DNA of 64,000 nucleotides from Comamonadaceae bacterium (GTDB lineage Bacteria > Pseudomonadota > Gammaproteobacteria > Burkholderiales > Burkholderiaceae_C). The notes beneath the pieces are model-generated. The model was not told where the DNA came from, made no database searches, and saw nothing but the letters and a program-made list of their open reading frames with translations. Positions within the stretch are counted from its first letter, which is position 1. The number at the start of each line of letters is the position of its first letter. Location of the stretch: positions 1 through 64,000 of the forward strand of contig CANJWZ010000019.1 in NCBI GenBank assembly GCA_947478725.1, given 5' to 3'. The position numbers and the translations under genes were made by a program. Positions 27,490 through 36,183 of the stretch are shown one piece after another.

Positions 27490-28535
27490 TGCGAAGCCGT
27501 ACTTATCAAAACTCTTATGCCGGCTTGGTGGCCCTGTCGAACCAGCCGACCGCCTGGGTCTGGGCTGCCATCGGCATCTTGGTGCTGGCGCTCATGCCCA
27601 CCTTCTTCGGCTCCTTCGGCCTGAACATGTTGACGGCCATTTTTGTCGCGTCCATCGGTATTTTGGGCCTCAACCTTTTGTCCGGCGTTGCCGGGCAGAT
27701 CTCGCTGGGCCATGCAGGCTTCCTGCTGATTGGCGCGTATTCCCAAGCGATATTGACGACCGACTACAAGGTGCCAACGCTGATCGCCATCTTTTTGTCC
27801 GGGCTTATCGCGGCGATCGCCAGCCTGGTGGTGGGCATCCCCTCGCTGCGCCTGAAGGGCCTGTACCTGGCCATTACCACGCTGGCGTTTACCTTCATTG
27901 TCCGGCATGTCGTGCTGTTTGCAGAAGGCATCACGCGCGGCTCTGCAGGCATGCCGGTGGATGCCTTGAGCATCTTCGGCTTTTCGTTCAAGGGCGATGT
28001 GCGCTTTTACTATGCCGCCCTGGCACTCCTGCTGCTCTTTATCATCATCACGCTGAATCTCATGCGCTCCCGCATAGGCCGCGCCTGGCTGGCCCTGCGC
28101 GACCATGACATAGCCGCACGCGCCATGGGCATTGACCTGATGCGTTACAAGCTGCTGGCTTTCATGGTCAGCGCCTTTTACACCGGCGTCGCGGGGGCCA
28201 TGGTGGCCCTGCAGACCCGGTTCATCAACGTCGACACGTTCAGCATTTTGATCAGCATCGAAGCGCTGGCAATGGTCATCGTCGGCGGCATGGGCCGCAT
28301 CCACGGCGCCATCCTGGGCACGGCACTGATCATTTTCCTGCCCGAGCTTCTAAGCCTGGGTTTCAACGCTGCGGGCGACAACTTCAAGACCCTGATGGCC
28401 GACCGCATCTACGAGGTCAAGGGACTGATGTACGGCGTCGTGATCCTGCTCTTCCTGCGCCTGGAGCCGGAAGGTATGGCTGGCATCTGGCGCAAGTCAA
28501 AACGGTTCTGGGTTCAATGGCCGCTTTCGCAATGA
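27489..28535 (+). CDS. Liv-type ABC transporter permease LivM
   Basis: A 348-residue inner-membrane protein with about nine to ten hydrophobic segments. LSGVAGQISLGHAGFLLIGAY and GRAWLALRDHDIAARAMGID (the cytoplasmic coupling-helix region) are LivM signatures, and the end has VIVGGMGRIHGAILG. Its ATG shares a base with the livH stop codon. The binding protein follows after 76 bp. Confidence 0.93.
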   Translation: MRSRTYQNSYAGLVALSNQPTAWVWAAIGILVLALMPTFFGSFGLNMLTAIFVASIGILGLNLLSGVAGQISLGHAGFLLIGAYSQAILTTDYKVPTLIAIFLSGLIAAIASLVVGIPSLRLKGLYLAITTLAFTFIVRHVVLFAEGITRGSAGMPVDALSIFGFSFKGDVRFYYAALALLLLFIIITLNLMRSRIGRAWLALRDHDIAARAMGIDLMRYKLLAFMVSAFYTGVAGAMVALQTRFINVDTFSILISIEALAMVIVGGMGRIHGAILGTALIIFLPELLSLGFNAAGDNFKTLMADRIYEVKGLMYGVVILLFLRLEPEGMAGIWRKSKRFWVQWPLSQ

Positions 28536-28611
28536 GCGCAGCAGTGAGCCAGCCAACGCATTCGCATGACACCGGAATTCCCCGGCGCCAGCGTTTTTTT
28601 AAGGAGACAAC

Positions 28612-29814
28612 ATGAGTCATACATTTAAAAAGGCAATGAATCGCCTTGCACGGTGGTCTGCCATCGCAATGGCTGCAGGAGCTGTCATGTCGGTTGCAGC
28701 GCAGGACGTCGGCGTAACCGCCACTGAAATCCTGATCGGAGAGGTCCAGCCCATGTCCGGACCGGCATCGCTGATCGGCAAGGCCGGCGCGGCCGGCTCC
28801 AAACTGGCGATTGCAGAGATCAACGCCAACGGCGGCATCAACGGCCGCAAGCTGCGCGCCATTTACGAAGACGACGGTTATGTGCCAGCGCGTTCGGTGT
28901 CCTCGGTCAAGAAACTGATTGATTCCGACAAGGTCTTCGGACTGACCGGCACCACCGGCAGCTCGCACATGGTGGCCATGCTGCCAACCATTGAAGAAGC
29001 CAAAATCCCGACCATGGTGCACATGGCGCCCAATCCGGCAGTGGTCAGCCCGCGCCGTCCCACCGTCTTCATGATCGGCCCTGACTACGATTTGGCCGGT
29101 TATGTGCCCATTAGCCACATGGTCGAAAAGATGAACAAGAAGGGCGGCAAGTACGGCATCCTGTATCAGGACGACGACTTTGGCAAAGCTTTGCTGTCCG
29201 GCTACCAGAAGGCCGTCAAACAGTACGGCCTGAACAGCGTTGCCGAAATCTCCTTCAAGCGCGGCGCAAAAGACTTTTCTGCTGAAGTCCTGACCCTGAA
29301 AGACAAGGGCGCCAATGCGGTTTATCTCGGCACCTTGACCACAGAGTCTGCATCCATCATGTCGGAGTTCCGCCGCCTGAACATGGACGTCACGCTGGGT
29401 ACCCTGTGGGCTGGCCAGTTGCCAGCCGCTGTCAAGCTGGCTGCACCTTCGGGCTACCAGTACCTGATCCCGGACTACTACGCGTCCAACTATGACGCGG
29501 CCGGCCTGGCATTGATGGAAAAAGCCAAGAAGTTCCTGAGCGCTGACGACTACGCCAACTTCAACCGCTACACCGTCAGCGGCTATGTCGGTACGCTGGT
29601 GTTTGCAGAAGGCATTCGCCGCTGCGGCGCCAATGTGACGCGTGTGTGTGTTGTGAGCGAGCTGAACAAGCTGCAGAACTTTTCAACCGGTGGACTGAGC
29701 GGACCTGTGTCCTTCAACAACCCGAAGGCCCAAGCTGTTCTGCCTATCAAGCTGTTCCAGACCGACCCAGCCAGCGGCACCGTGAAGTCGGTGACCGATT
29801 TCATCGCTTACTGA
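28612..29814 (+). CDS. Liv-type ABC transporter periplasmic binding protein LivK
   Basis: A 400-residue exported protein. Signal peptide at residues 1-31 (ending MSVAAQDVG), then the type I binding fold beginning TEILIGEVQPMSGPASLIGKAG with NGGINGRKLRAIYEDD. AAGGAGA lies 5 bp before the ATG. The ligand pocket residues cannot be assigned by eye, but the operon content implies a carboxylic acid rather than leucine. Third position after livHM as in many organic acid Liv systems. Confidence 0.92.
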   Translation: MSHTFKKAMNRLARWSAIAMAAGAVMSVAAQDVGVTATEILIGEVQPMSGPASLIGKAGAAGSKLAIAEINANGGINGRKLRAIYEDDGYVPARSVSSVKKLIDSDKVFGLTGTTGSSHMVAMLPTIEEAKIPTMVHMAPNPAVVSPRRPTVFMIGPDYDLAGYVPISHMVEKMNKKGGKYGILYQDDDFGKALLSGYQKAVKQYGLNSVAEISFKRGAKDFSAEVLTLKDKGANAVYLGTLTTESASIMSEFRRLNMDVTLGTLWAGQLPAAVKLAAPSGYQYLIPDYYASNYDAAGLALMEKAKKFLSADDYANFNRYTVSGYVGTLVFAEGIRRCGANVTRVCVVSELNKLQNFSTGGLSGPVSFNNPKAQAVLPIKLFQTDPASGTVKSVTDFIAY

Positions 29815-29856
29815 ACGCCCGACACCTGAAGCCTCGACAGCCTTGAGCCAAACACC

Positions 29857-30816
29857 ATGACCCCGCCAAGCACCACGACTCCCAGCCTACCGAGCGGGCC
29901 CGACGGCCCGGCCAGCAAGACACGTTACCGGTCGGCCTTTGGGCCGGGACTGTTTGAAGGCCAGACCGTCGTCGTGACGGGCGGGGGAAGCGGGCTTGGC
30001 CGGTGCGCGGCGCATGAGCTGGCCAGCCTGGGCGCGCATGTCGCCCTGGTCGGCAGGCAGGCCGCCAAGCTTGAGGCGGTGGCGCAAGAAATATCGACGA
30101 TTTACCCCGAACGTGCCGGCGACGTCAGCACCACGGTGTGTGACATCCGCGACGAGGCCGCAGTCAAGGCCGCCGTCACGGCCATCCTGCAAAAGCATGG
30201 CCGCATCGATGGGCTTTTTAATTGTGCCGGCGGGCAGTTCCCCGCGAAGCTGCGCGACATCTCGCTCAAGGGCTGGGATGCGGTCGTACGGAACAACCTG
30301 CATGGCACATTCCTTTTTTCGCGTGAGTGTTTTGTCCAGTGGATGGAACATCACGGCGGCAGCATCGTCAATATGCTGGCCGACATCTGGGGCGGCCTGC
30401 CTGGTATGGGCCACTCAGGCGCTGCACGAGGCGGCGTGTTGACCCTGACCGAAACGGCCGCTTGCGAGTGGGGCTACGCAGGTGTGCGCGTGAATGCCGT
30501 TGCACCGGGCTGGATTGCCTCCGCCGGCATAGACACCTATGACGAGGAATACCGTACCTTGCTACGCGACCTGCGCACCAAGGTCCCGCTGCAACGCTTC
30601 GGCACCGAGGCCGAACTGTCGTCGGCGGTGGTCTACCTGTTGTCGCCAGCCGCAGGTTTTATCAGCGGTAGCGTCATCCGGGTGGACGGCGCCGTGCCAA
30701 CAGCGCGCCACAGCTGGCAGTTGCAGCCGGCAGAGCGAAGCTTTCCCTACAACGGCTTTCCTCAATACCAGCCTCCAGTCACCTTTGCCGACGCACCGAA
30801 GGGTACAGACAAATGA
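29857..30816 (+). CDS. SDR-family reductase resembling peroxisomal trans-2-enoyl-CoA reductase
   Basis: A 319-residue Rossmann protein. NADP-type glycine motif TGGGSGLGR (about residue 38), NNAG equivalent NCAGGQF and FISGSVIRVDGA at the end. The usual catalytic YxxxK is absent: the segment reads GHSGAARGGV, as in PECR and 2,4-dienoyl-CoA reductases where the Tyr is also missing. It therefore probably reduces a CoA-bound double bond rather than oxidising an alcohol. It overlaps the next hydratase by ATGA. AtuB/AtuG of terpene degradation are SDRs too, but equivalence is not shown. Confidence 0.8.
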   Translation: MTPPSTTTPSLPSGPDGPASKTRYRSAFGPGLFEGQTVVVTGGGSGLGRCAAHELASLGAHVALVGRQAAKLEAVAQEISTIYPERAGDVSTTVCDIRDEAAVKAAVTAILQKHGRIDGLFNCAGGQFPAKLRDISLKGWDAVVRNNLHGTFLFSRECFVQWMEHHGGSIVNMLADIWGGLPGMGHSGAARGGVLTLTETAACEWGYAGVRVNAVAPGWIASAGIDTYDEEYRTLLRDLRTKVPLQRFGTEAELSSAVVYLLSPAAGFISGSVIRVDGAVPTARHSWQLQPAERSFPYNGFPQYQPPVTFADAPKGTDK

Positions 30817-31610
30817 GCCAGGCCCAGGGTTATTCACAACTGATCGTCGAGCAGCGCGGTGCCGCCTGCCACATCACCATCAACCGTGCTGCCGAGCACA
30901 ACAGCATGACCGATGTCGTGATGGAGGAGTTCGTGCGTGCTTTCCGAGAGGCTGAGTCCATGCCCGGCGTTCGCGCGATTGTGCTGACCGGCGCAGGCGA
31001 ACAAACCTTTTGCGCCGGCGGCAAGCTCAAGCCCACCGCTGACGGCTCACCGTTTGCGCTGGAGCCGGGTCGTTTTGACAACCCGATTGCCGAGATGTTC
31101 AAGGCCATGGACCGCTGCAACCTGCCCATCATTGCGCGCGTCAATGGCGGCGCCTTCGGCGGCGGGCTGGGACTGATCTGCGCCTGTGACTTTGCGGTTG
31201 CCGTTGACAGCGCCAAGTTCGGCACCACGGAAGCCAAAGTCGGCGTGTTTCCGATGATGATTTTGCCGGTGCTGATGCGCGTCATTCCAAGACGCCGCCT
31301 GCAGGAAATGTGTTTTTTTGCACATCGCTTTTCTGCAGCCGAAGCGCAGCGCTTTGACATCGTCAACGAAGTGGTGCCCGCGTCTGAACTGGATACGGCC
31401 GTCAATGCCATGGTTGATAAATTGGCCGCCAATTCGCCCGTTGCATTGCGTATTGGAAGGCGCGCCATCTCTGCCGTCACGGATCTTTCGTTTTCCGATG
31501 CACTCAACCTGACGCAGGCTGTGCTCCCCATCCTGTCGCAGAGCGAAGACACCAAAGAAGGCATGAAAGCCTTTGCTGAACGCCGCGCACCGGTGTGGCC
31601 CGGACGTTAG
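30813..31610 (+). CDS. Enoyl-CoA hydratase/isomerase family protein
   Basis: A 265-residue crotonase. TFCAGGKLKPT (about residue 68) and GGAFGGGLGLICACD form the oxyanion hole; the catalytic loop reads TTEAKVGVFPMMILPVL with Glu present at the first position. Starts on the SDR stop (ATGA), and 13 bp separate it from the AtuA gene. In AtuA/carboxylase loci the paralogue hydrates the carboxylated enoyl-CoA, a role it could share with the hydratases at 22004 and 41123. Confidence 0.87.
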   Translation: MSQAQGYSQLIVEQRGAACHITINRAAEHNSMTDVVMEEFVRAFREAESMPGVRAIVLTGAGEQTFCAGGKLKPTADGSPFALEPGRFDNPIAEMFKAMDRCNLPIIARVNGGAFGGGLGLICACDFAVAVDSAKFGTTEAKVGVFPMMILPVLMRVIPRRRLQEMCFFAHRFSAAEAQRFDIVNEVVPASELDTAVNAMVDKLAANSPVALRIGRRAISAVTDLSFSDALNLTQAVLPILSQSEDTKEGMKAFAERRAPVWPGR

Positions 31611-31623
31611 GCCTGCTATCGCC

Positions 31624-33426
31624 ATGACAACGACATCACACCGCACCAAGCCCTTACGCATAGGCTGCGCGACTGGCTTCTGGGGCGACTCCGAAGCAGG
31701 GGCCGCACAACTGGTCATGCGCGGCGGCATTGACTATCTGGTGTTTGACTTCCTGGCCGAGATCACCATGTCACTGCTGGCACGTGCACGTGCCAAGTCA
31801 CCTGATGCCGGTTACGCGCCTGACTTTGTGCGCATCATTGCATCCCTGGCCAGCGAGCTGAAATCGCGCGGCATCAAGGTGGTCTCCAACGGTGGCGGCA
31901 TCAATCCTCAAGCCTGCGGTAACGCCCTTCGCAAACAACTGGAGGCGCTGGGTGTAGCACTGAAAGTCGCGGTCATTGAGGGCGATGACCTGTCAGCACG
32001 CGCCGATGAATTCAGGGCAGCAGGCGTGCGCGAGATGTTCAGCGGTGCAGCGATGCCGCCCCAGTTTTTAAGCGTCAACGCCTACCTTGGCGCGCAACCG
32101 ATTGCAGCTGCGCTGGCAGCCGGCGCCGACATCGTCATCACCGGCCGCGTGGTCGACAGCGCCGTCACGCTGGGCCCGCTGGTGCATGAATTCGGCTGGT
32201 CATGGACGGACTGGGACAAGCTGGCTACGGGCAGCCTCGCAGGGCATGTCATCGAATGCGGCACCCAGGCCACAGGTGGCCTCTTCACTGACTGGGAAAG
32301 CGTGCCCGGCTGGGACGATATGGGCTTTCCGATTGCCGAGTGTGAGTCATCAGGGACCAGTTTTGTGTTGACCAAACCTGCCAACACAGGTGGCCTGGTC
32401 ATACCCGCCAGCGTGGCCGAACAGGTGCTTTATGAAATCGGCGACCCTGCCGCCTACCTGCTGCCCGATGTCACATGCGACTTTCGCAGCGTGAAACTGC
32501 AGCAAGACGGCGATCACAGGGTTCGGGTCAGCGGAGCGCACGGCAGGCCTGCACCTTCGAGCTACAAGGTCTGCGCTACCTATGGCGAAGGCTGGCGCCT
32601 GTTCACGACGCTGATGATTGGCGGCAACGATGCCGCCCGCAAGGCAGAGCGTGTCAGCCAAGCCATTTTGCAGCGGACGCGCCGCATGTTTGCCGAACGC
32701 GGCTGGGATGACTACACCCAGACCAGTGTGGAAGTGATGGGCGCAGAAAGCACTTACGGTGCGCATGCGCGCACAACTGGCACCCGCGAAGTGATCCTCA
32801 AGATTGCCGCAAAACACATGGCGCGTGATGCACTCGAGCTACTGGCGCGCGAAATCGCGCCATCCGCCACAGCGATGGCACAGGGCATCACCGGGTTTGC
32901 GGCGGGCCGCGCTTCTCCTTCACCGGTCATACGGCTGTTCTCCTTCCTGACAGATCGGTCGCGGGTCAGGGCCTGCGTGACAGTCGATGGACTTGCTCTG
33001 CGGTTTGAAGAAGCCTTCACCCCTGTCACTGCAGCTGCACCAGCCACCCTACCGCTACCGGCCCCTGCAGTCAGCAGTGCAGACACCGTCACCGTCCCGC
33101 TGCTGCGCGTGGCCCATGGCAGAAGCGGCGACAAGGGTGACATGGCCAACATCGGCATCATTGCGCGCAGCGATGCGCTTTACCCTGTCTTGCAACAAAA
33201 CCTGACGGCGGACAAGGTGCGCAACTATCTTGCCCATGTGGCTCAAGGCAAGGTGTCGCGTTACAGCCTGCCTGGCCTTAACGCCCTTAACTTCACGCTT
33301 GAAAACGCACTTGGCGGCGGCGGCGTGACCTCGCTGCGATACGACCCCCAAGGCAAGGCACTGGCCCAAATGTTGCTGGATATTCCGGTCAGTGTTCCCA
33401 CCGCTCTTCTCGACAATTTGCCATGA
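31624..33426 (+). CDS. AtuA-family protein (DUF1446, acyclic terpene utilisation)
   Basis: A 600-residue protein. The N-terminal part (about 1-450, DUF1446) starts LRIGCATGFWGDS and contains GAGADIVITGRVVDSA-like text and GTQATGGLFTDW; the C-terminal domain (about 490-600) begins RVAHGRSGDKGDMANIG, the second conserved region of AtuA. AtuA is needed for citronellol and geraniol growth in Pseudomonas and its biochemical role is unresolved. ATG at 31624 chosen because the upstream extension (from 31573) lies inside the hydratase gene. The TetR gene overlaps its stop by ATGA. Always near biotin-dependent carboxylases, as here. Confidence 0.88.
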   Translation: MTTTSHRTKPLRIGCATGFWGDSEAGAAQLVMRGGIDYLVFDFLAEITMSLLARARAKSPDAGYAPDFVRIIASLASELKSRGIKVVSNGGGINPQACGNALRKQLEALGVALKVAVIEGDDLSARADEFRAAGVREMFSGAAMPPQFLSVNAYLGAQPIAAALAAGADIVITGRVVDSAVTLGPLVHEFGWSWTDWDKLATGSLAGHVIECGTQATGGLFTDWESVPGWDDMGFPIAECESSGTSFVLTKPANTGGLVIPASVAEQVLYEIGDPAAYLLPDVTCDFRSVKLQQDGDHRVRVSGAHGRPAPSSYKVCATYGEGWRLFTTLMIGGNDAARKAERVSQAILQRTRRMFAERGWDDYTQTSVEVMGAESTYGAHARTTGTREVILKIAAKHMARDALELLAREIAPSATAMAQGITGFAAGRASPSPVIRLFSFLTDRSRVRACVTVDGLALRFEEAFTPVTAAAPATLPLPAPAVSSADTVTVPLLRVAHGRSGDKGDMANIGIIARSDALYPVLQQNLTADKVRNYLAHVAQGKVSRYSLPGLNALNFTLENALGGGGVTSLRYDPQGKALAQMLLDIPVSVPTALLDNLP

Positions 33427-34205
33427 AAACTGTGATGGACAACCCCAGCGAGCTTGACACAGAAGCACTGGCCACCAACGCCGCGGGCAAGCAAACGCCG
33501 CGCCGCATGCGGCGAGCTGCAGAGATCATCAACGCAGCACGTGAGACCTTTCTTGAAAAAGGTTTTGAGCGCGCGTCGGTGAGCGAGATTGCTGCAAAAG
33601 TAGGCGTGGTGGAAGGTTTGCTCTATTCCTACTTTCCGACCAAGCGCGACCTGCTCAATGAAGTGCTGCGCGGCATGTATGAGCCGCTGATACGCGAAAT
33701 GGAAGACGGCTTTAGCCGCCTGCAGGGACTGCGCAGCCGCATGCGCTTTCTGGTCTGGCGGCATCTGCGCGTGTACGTGGAAGATCCCGGCCTATCGCGT
33801 CTTGTGTTGCATGAAGTGCGCACACGGCCTGAATATTTCAACTCCGCCCTGCATGAACTGCATGTTCGCTACACCGCTTTTTTGATGCGCACCGTGCGTG
33901 ATGCGGTCGCTCATGGCGAGTTGCCTGCTGACACAGACGGCGAAATGGTGCGCGGCGTGGTTTATGGCGGCATTGAACACCGGATGTGGGGTGTTCTCTT
34001 CGGTCGCGATACCGTCGATATTGAAGCTGCTGCCGACCGTTTTACAGACATGGTGCTGCGGGGCATCCTGCCAGCTGGCAAGTCTAAAGTTTCTTCCACG
34101 CCAGCGCCCAACGAATCGGGCCGCGACGAGATTGAGCGCCGCCTGGCGCGCCTTGAAAAGATAGTCGCGGCGGGAGCAGCACCACGCCGCAAAAAAACCT
34201 CATGA
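33423..34205 (+). CDS. TetR-family transcriptional regulator
   Basis: A 260-residue regulator. The HTH is at about residues 25-72 (ARETFLEKGFERASVSEIA, then GLLYSYFPTKRDLL). The helical C-terminal ligand domain ends in a basic stretch PRRKKTS. It is embedded between atuA and the biotin carboxylase genes with ATGA overlaps on both sides, so it is made along with the enzymes. AtuR, the TetR repressor of the atu genes, is the functional analogue. The dyads at 22860-22910 are its best candidate operators. Confidence 0.9.
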   Translation: MKTVMDNPSELDTEALATNAAGKQTPRRMRRAAEIINAARETFLEKGFERASVSEIAAKVGVVEGLLYSYFPTKRDLLNEVLRGMYEPLIREMEDGFSRLQGLRSRMRFLVWRHLRVYVEDPGLSRLVLHEVRTRPEYFNSALHELHVRYTAFLMRTVRDAVAHGELPADTDGEMVRGVVYGGIEHRMWGVLFGRDTVDIEAAADRFTDMVLRGILPAGKSKVSSTPAPNESGRDEIERRLARLEKIVAAGAAPRRKKTS

Positions 34206-35674
34206 CCACGATCAAAAAACTCTTCATCGCCAACCGCGCAGAAATCGCCCTGCGAATTGTCCGTACCGCCAGGCGCATGGGTATCGCCACGGTGGTACCC
34301 ATGCACAGCCACGACCAGTTCGGCCCGGCACTTGCCGAAGCCGACGAAACCGTCGAAGTCTTCGGAACACCCGCGGTCGCCGCCTGGCTGGACATCCCCG
34401 GCATGATCCGCGCGGCCATTGATACCGGCTGCGATGCGGTTCATCCCGGCTACGGTTTCCTGTCCGAGAACGCTGCCTTCTCCAAGGCCGTTACTGATGC
34501 CGGCCTGATCTTTGTTGGCCCATCCGCCCAGGTGATCGAGCTCATGGGCGACAAGATCACGGCGCGCCGTTTTGCGGTCACGCAGGGTATGCCGGTCACA
34601 CCCTCTGCCGACGAAGCCACGGACCCAGCGACTTTTGAAAAGCGTGCACTCGCCATCGGCTTTCCACTGCTGGTCAAGGGCGCAGCTGGTGGTGGCGGCA
34701 AGGGCATGCAGATCGCGCGCCGGGCTGAAGACCTGGCCCATGCCATCAGCGTGGCACGCTCCGAGAGCCTGCGCTACTTTGGCGATGGCCGCCTCTTTGC
34801 TGAGCGTTTTGTCGAGCAGCCGCGTCACATCGAAGTTCAGGTGTTTGGCGACACCCACGGCAACGTCATTCACCTGGGCGAGCGCGAGTGTTCGATACAG
34901 CGACGTTTCCAGAAACTGATTGAGGAATCTCCCGCACCGGCGCTACCGGCTGGACTGCGCGACCGCATTTGCGATGCTGCTGTCAAACTGGCATCGGCGG
35001 CAAAGTACGTCAACGCCGGCACGGTCGAATGCATCGTCTCGCCCAACGGCGACTTTTTCTTTCTCGAAATGAACACCCGCTTGCAGGTCGAGCACCCCGT
35101 GACCGAGATGGTCACGGGTCTGGACCTGGTCGAACTGCAACTGCGTGTGGCCCAAGGCGAAGCGCTGCCTTTCAAGCAGGCCGACGTGCTGTTTAGTGGC
35201 CACGCGATGGAGTGCCGCATTCTTGCCGAGGATGCAGACGCCGGGTTTGTGCCTGACACCGGCAAGGTACTTCTGCTTCACTGCCCCACAGGCCCTGGCG
35301 TGCGTTTTGACTGCGGCGTGACACAAGGCGCGCCGGTGACGGCTGATTTTGACTCCATGCTGGCCAAGCTGGTGGTGCACGGTGCGGATCGCACGCTGGC
35401 CATCTCACGCATGCGCAGCGCACTGGCCGAAACCGCCATGCTGGGCGTGACCATCAACAACGATTTTCTCTCGCGCGTACTGCAACACCCGGCTTTTGCG
35501 CGCGGCGAGACGGACACCGGCTTTCTGGAACGCCACAAGGCCGACCTGGCACCCGCAGTGCTGACAGATGCCGAACGGCAGCTGCTGCTGGCCGTTGCGG
35601 CCAGCGCAGCACCCGATATTTCAGCCACCCGAATTCCAGAACCGTACGCCTCGATGGGCGCATGGCGCAACTGA
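34202..35674 (+). CDS. Biotin carboxylase subunit of an acyl-CoA carboxylase
   Basis: A 490-residue ATP-grasp enzyme that carboxylates biotin. IKKLFIANRAEIALRIVRTA starts the N-domain; GAAGGGGKGMQIAR is the ATP loop near residue 165; QRRFQKLIEESPAP and EMNTRLQVEHPVTEMVTG contain catalytic residues. In methylcrotonyl- and geranyl-CoA carboxylases this domain is fused to BT and BCCP domains in a chain of about 660 residues; here the chain stops after about 490 and the rest is the next gene. Overlaps the TetR stop by ATGA. Confidence 0.9.
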   Translation: MTTIKKLFIANRAEIALRIVRTARRMGIATVVPMHSHDQFGPALAEADETVEVFGTPAVAAWLDIPGMIRAAIDTGCDAVHPGYGFLSENAAFSKAVTDAGLIFVGPSAQVIELMGDKITARRFAVTQGMPVTPSADEATDPATFEKRALAIGFPLLVKGAAGGGGKGMQIARRAEDLAHAISVARSESLRYFGDGRLFAERFVEQPRHIEVQVFGDTHGNVIHLGERECSIQRRFQKLIEESPAPALPAGLRDRICDAAVKLASAAKYVNAGTVECIVSPNGDFFFLEMNTRLQVEHPVTEMVTGLDLVELQLRVAQGEALPFKQADVLFSGHAMECRILAEDADAGFVPDTGKVLLLHCPTGPGVRFDCGVTQGAPVTADFDSMLAKLVVHGADRTLAISRMRSALAETAMLGVTINNDFLSRVLQHPAFARGETDTGFLERHKADLAPAVLTDAERQLLLAVAASAAPDISATRIPEPYASMGAWRN

Positions 35675-35691
35675 AGAAACAGACTTCAAAG

Positions 35692-36183
35692 ATGACCACA
35701 CTCCAGTTTTCAGACTTTCCCGACATGCGGCACCAGGTACAGGTGCGCACTGAAGCCGTCTACGTCGATGGCACGCCGATACAGATCCGTCAATCCGCAG
35801 CTGGCACTTTTGTTGGCACGCTTGGCGGCCACACAGAACGACTGCGCGCTGTGGCACATGGCGACACCATTTATGTGCAGTTGCGTGGTCGCAGCATCCA
35901 GGTCAACCGGGTGGACCCGACACGGGCGTCAGCATCCGGTGCAGCCAGTGGTGCCGGCGCCTCCCATGCACCCATGCCCGGTGTGGTGGTGTCCGTTCTT
36001 GTCGCCGTCGGCCAGCAGGCCAAAAAAGGCGACGCGCTGCTGGTGATTGAAAGCATGAAACTCCAGATGACGATTTCCGCCACCCTCGACGGCGAGGTGG
36101 CCGAGTTGCCGCTGGCCGTGGGCCAGACCTTCCAGCGCAACGACATGCTGGTGCGCCTCATTCATCCCGGAGACGCCGCATGA
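35692..36183 (+). CDS. Biotin carboxyl carrier subunit (split alpha chain)
   Basis: A 163-residue protein. The first 90 residues (VYVDGTPIQIRQSAAGTF, LRGRSIQVNRVD) resemble the BT linker domain; the rest is a biotinyl domain with AHAPMPGVV-like entry (SHAPMPGVVVSVLVAVGQ) and ESMKLQM, whose Lys is biotinylated. Together with the gene at 34202 it reconstitutes the alpha subunit of a 3-methylcrotonyl/geranyl-type carboxylase as two polypeptides. An in-frame ATG at 35662 overlapping the preceding stop is an alternative start; neither has a strong SD. Overlaps the carboxyltransferase gene by ATGA. Confidence 0.87.
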   Translation: MTTLQFSDFPDMRHQVQVRTEAVYVDGTPIQIRQSAAGTFVGTLGGHTERLRAVAHGDTIYVQLRGRSIQVNRVDPTRASASGAASGAGASHAPMPGVVVSVLVAVGQQAKKGDALLVIESMKLQMTISATLDGEVAELPLAVGQTFQRNDMLVRLIHPGDAA

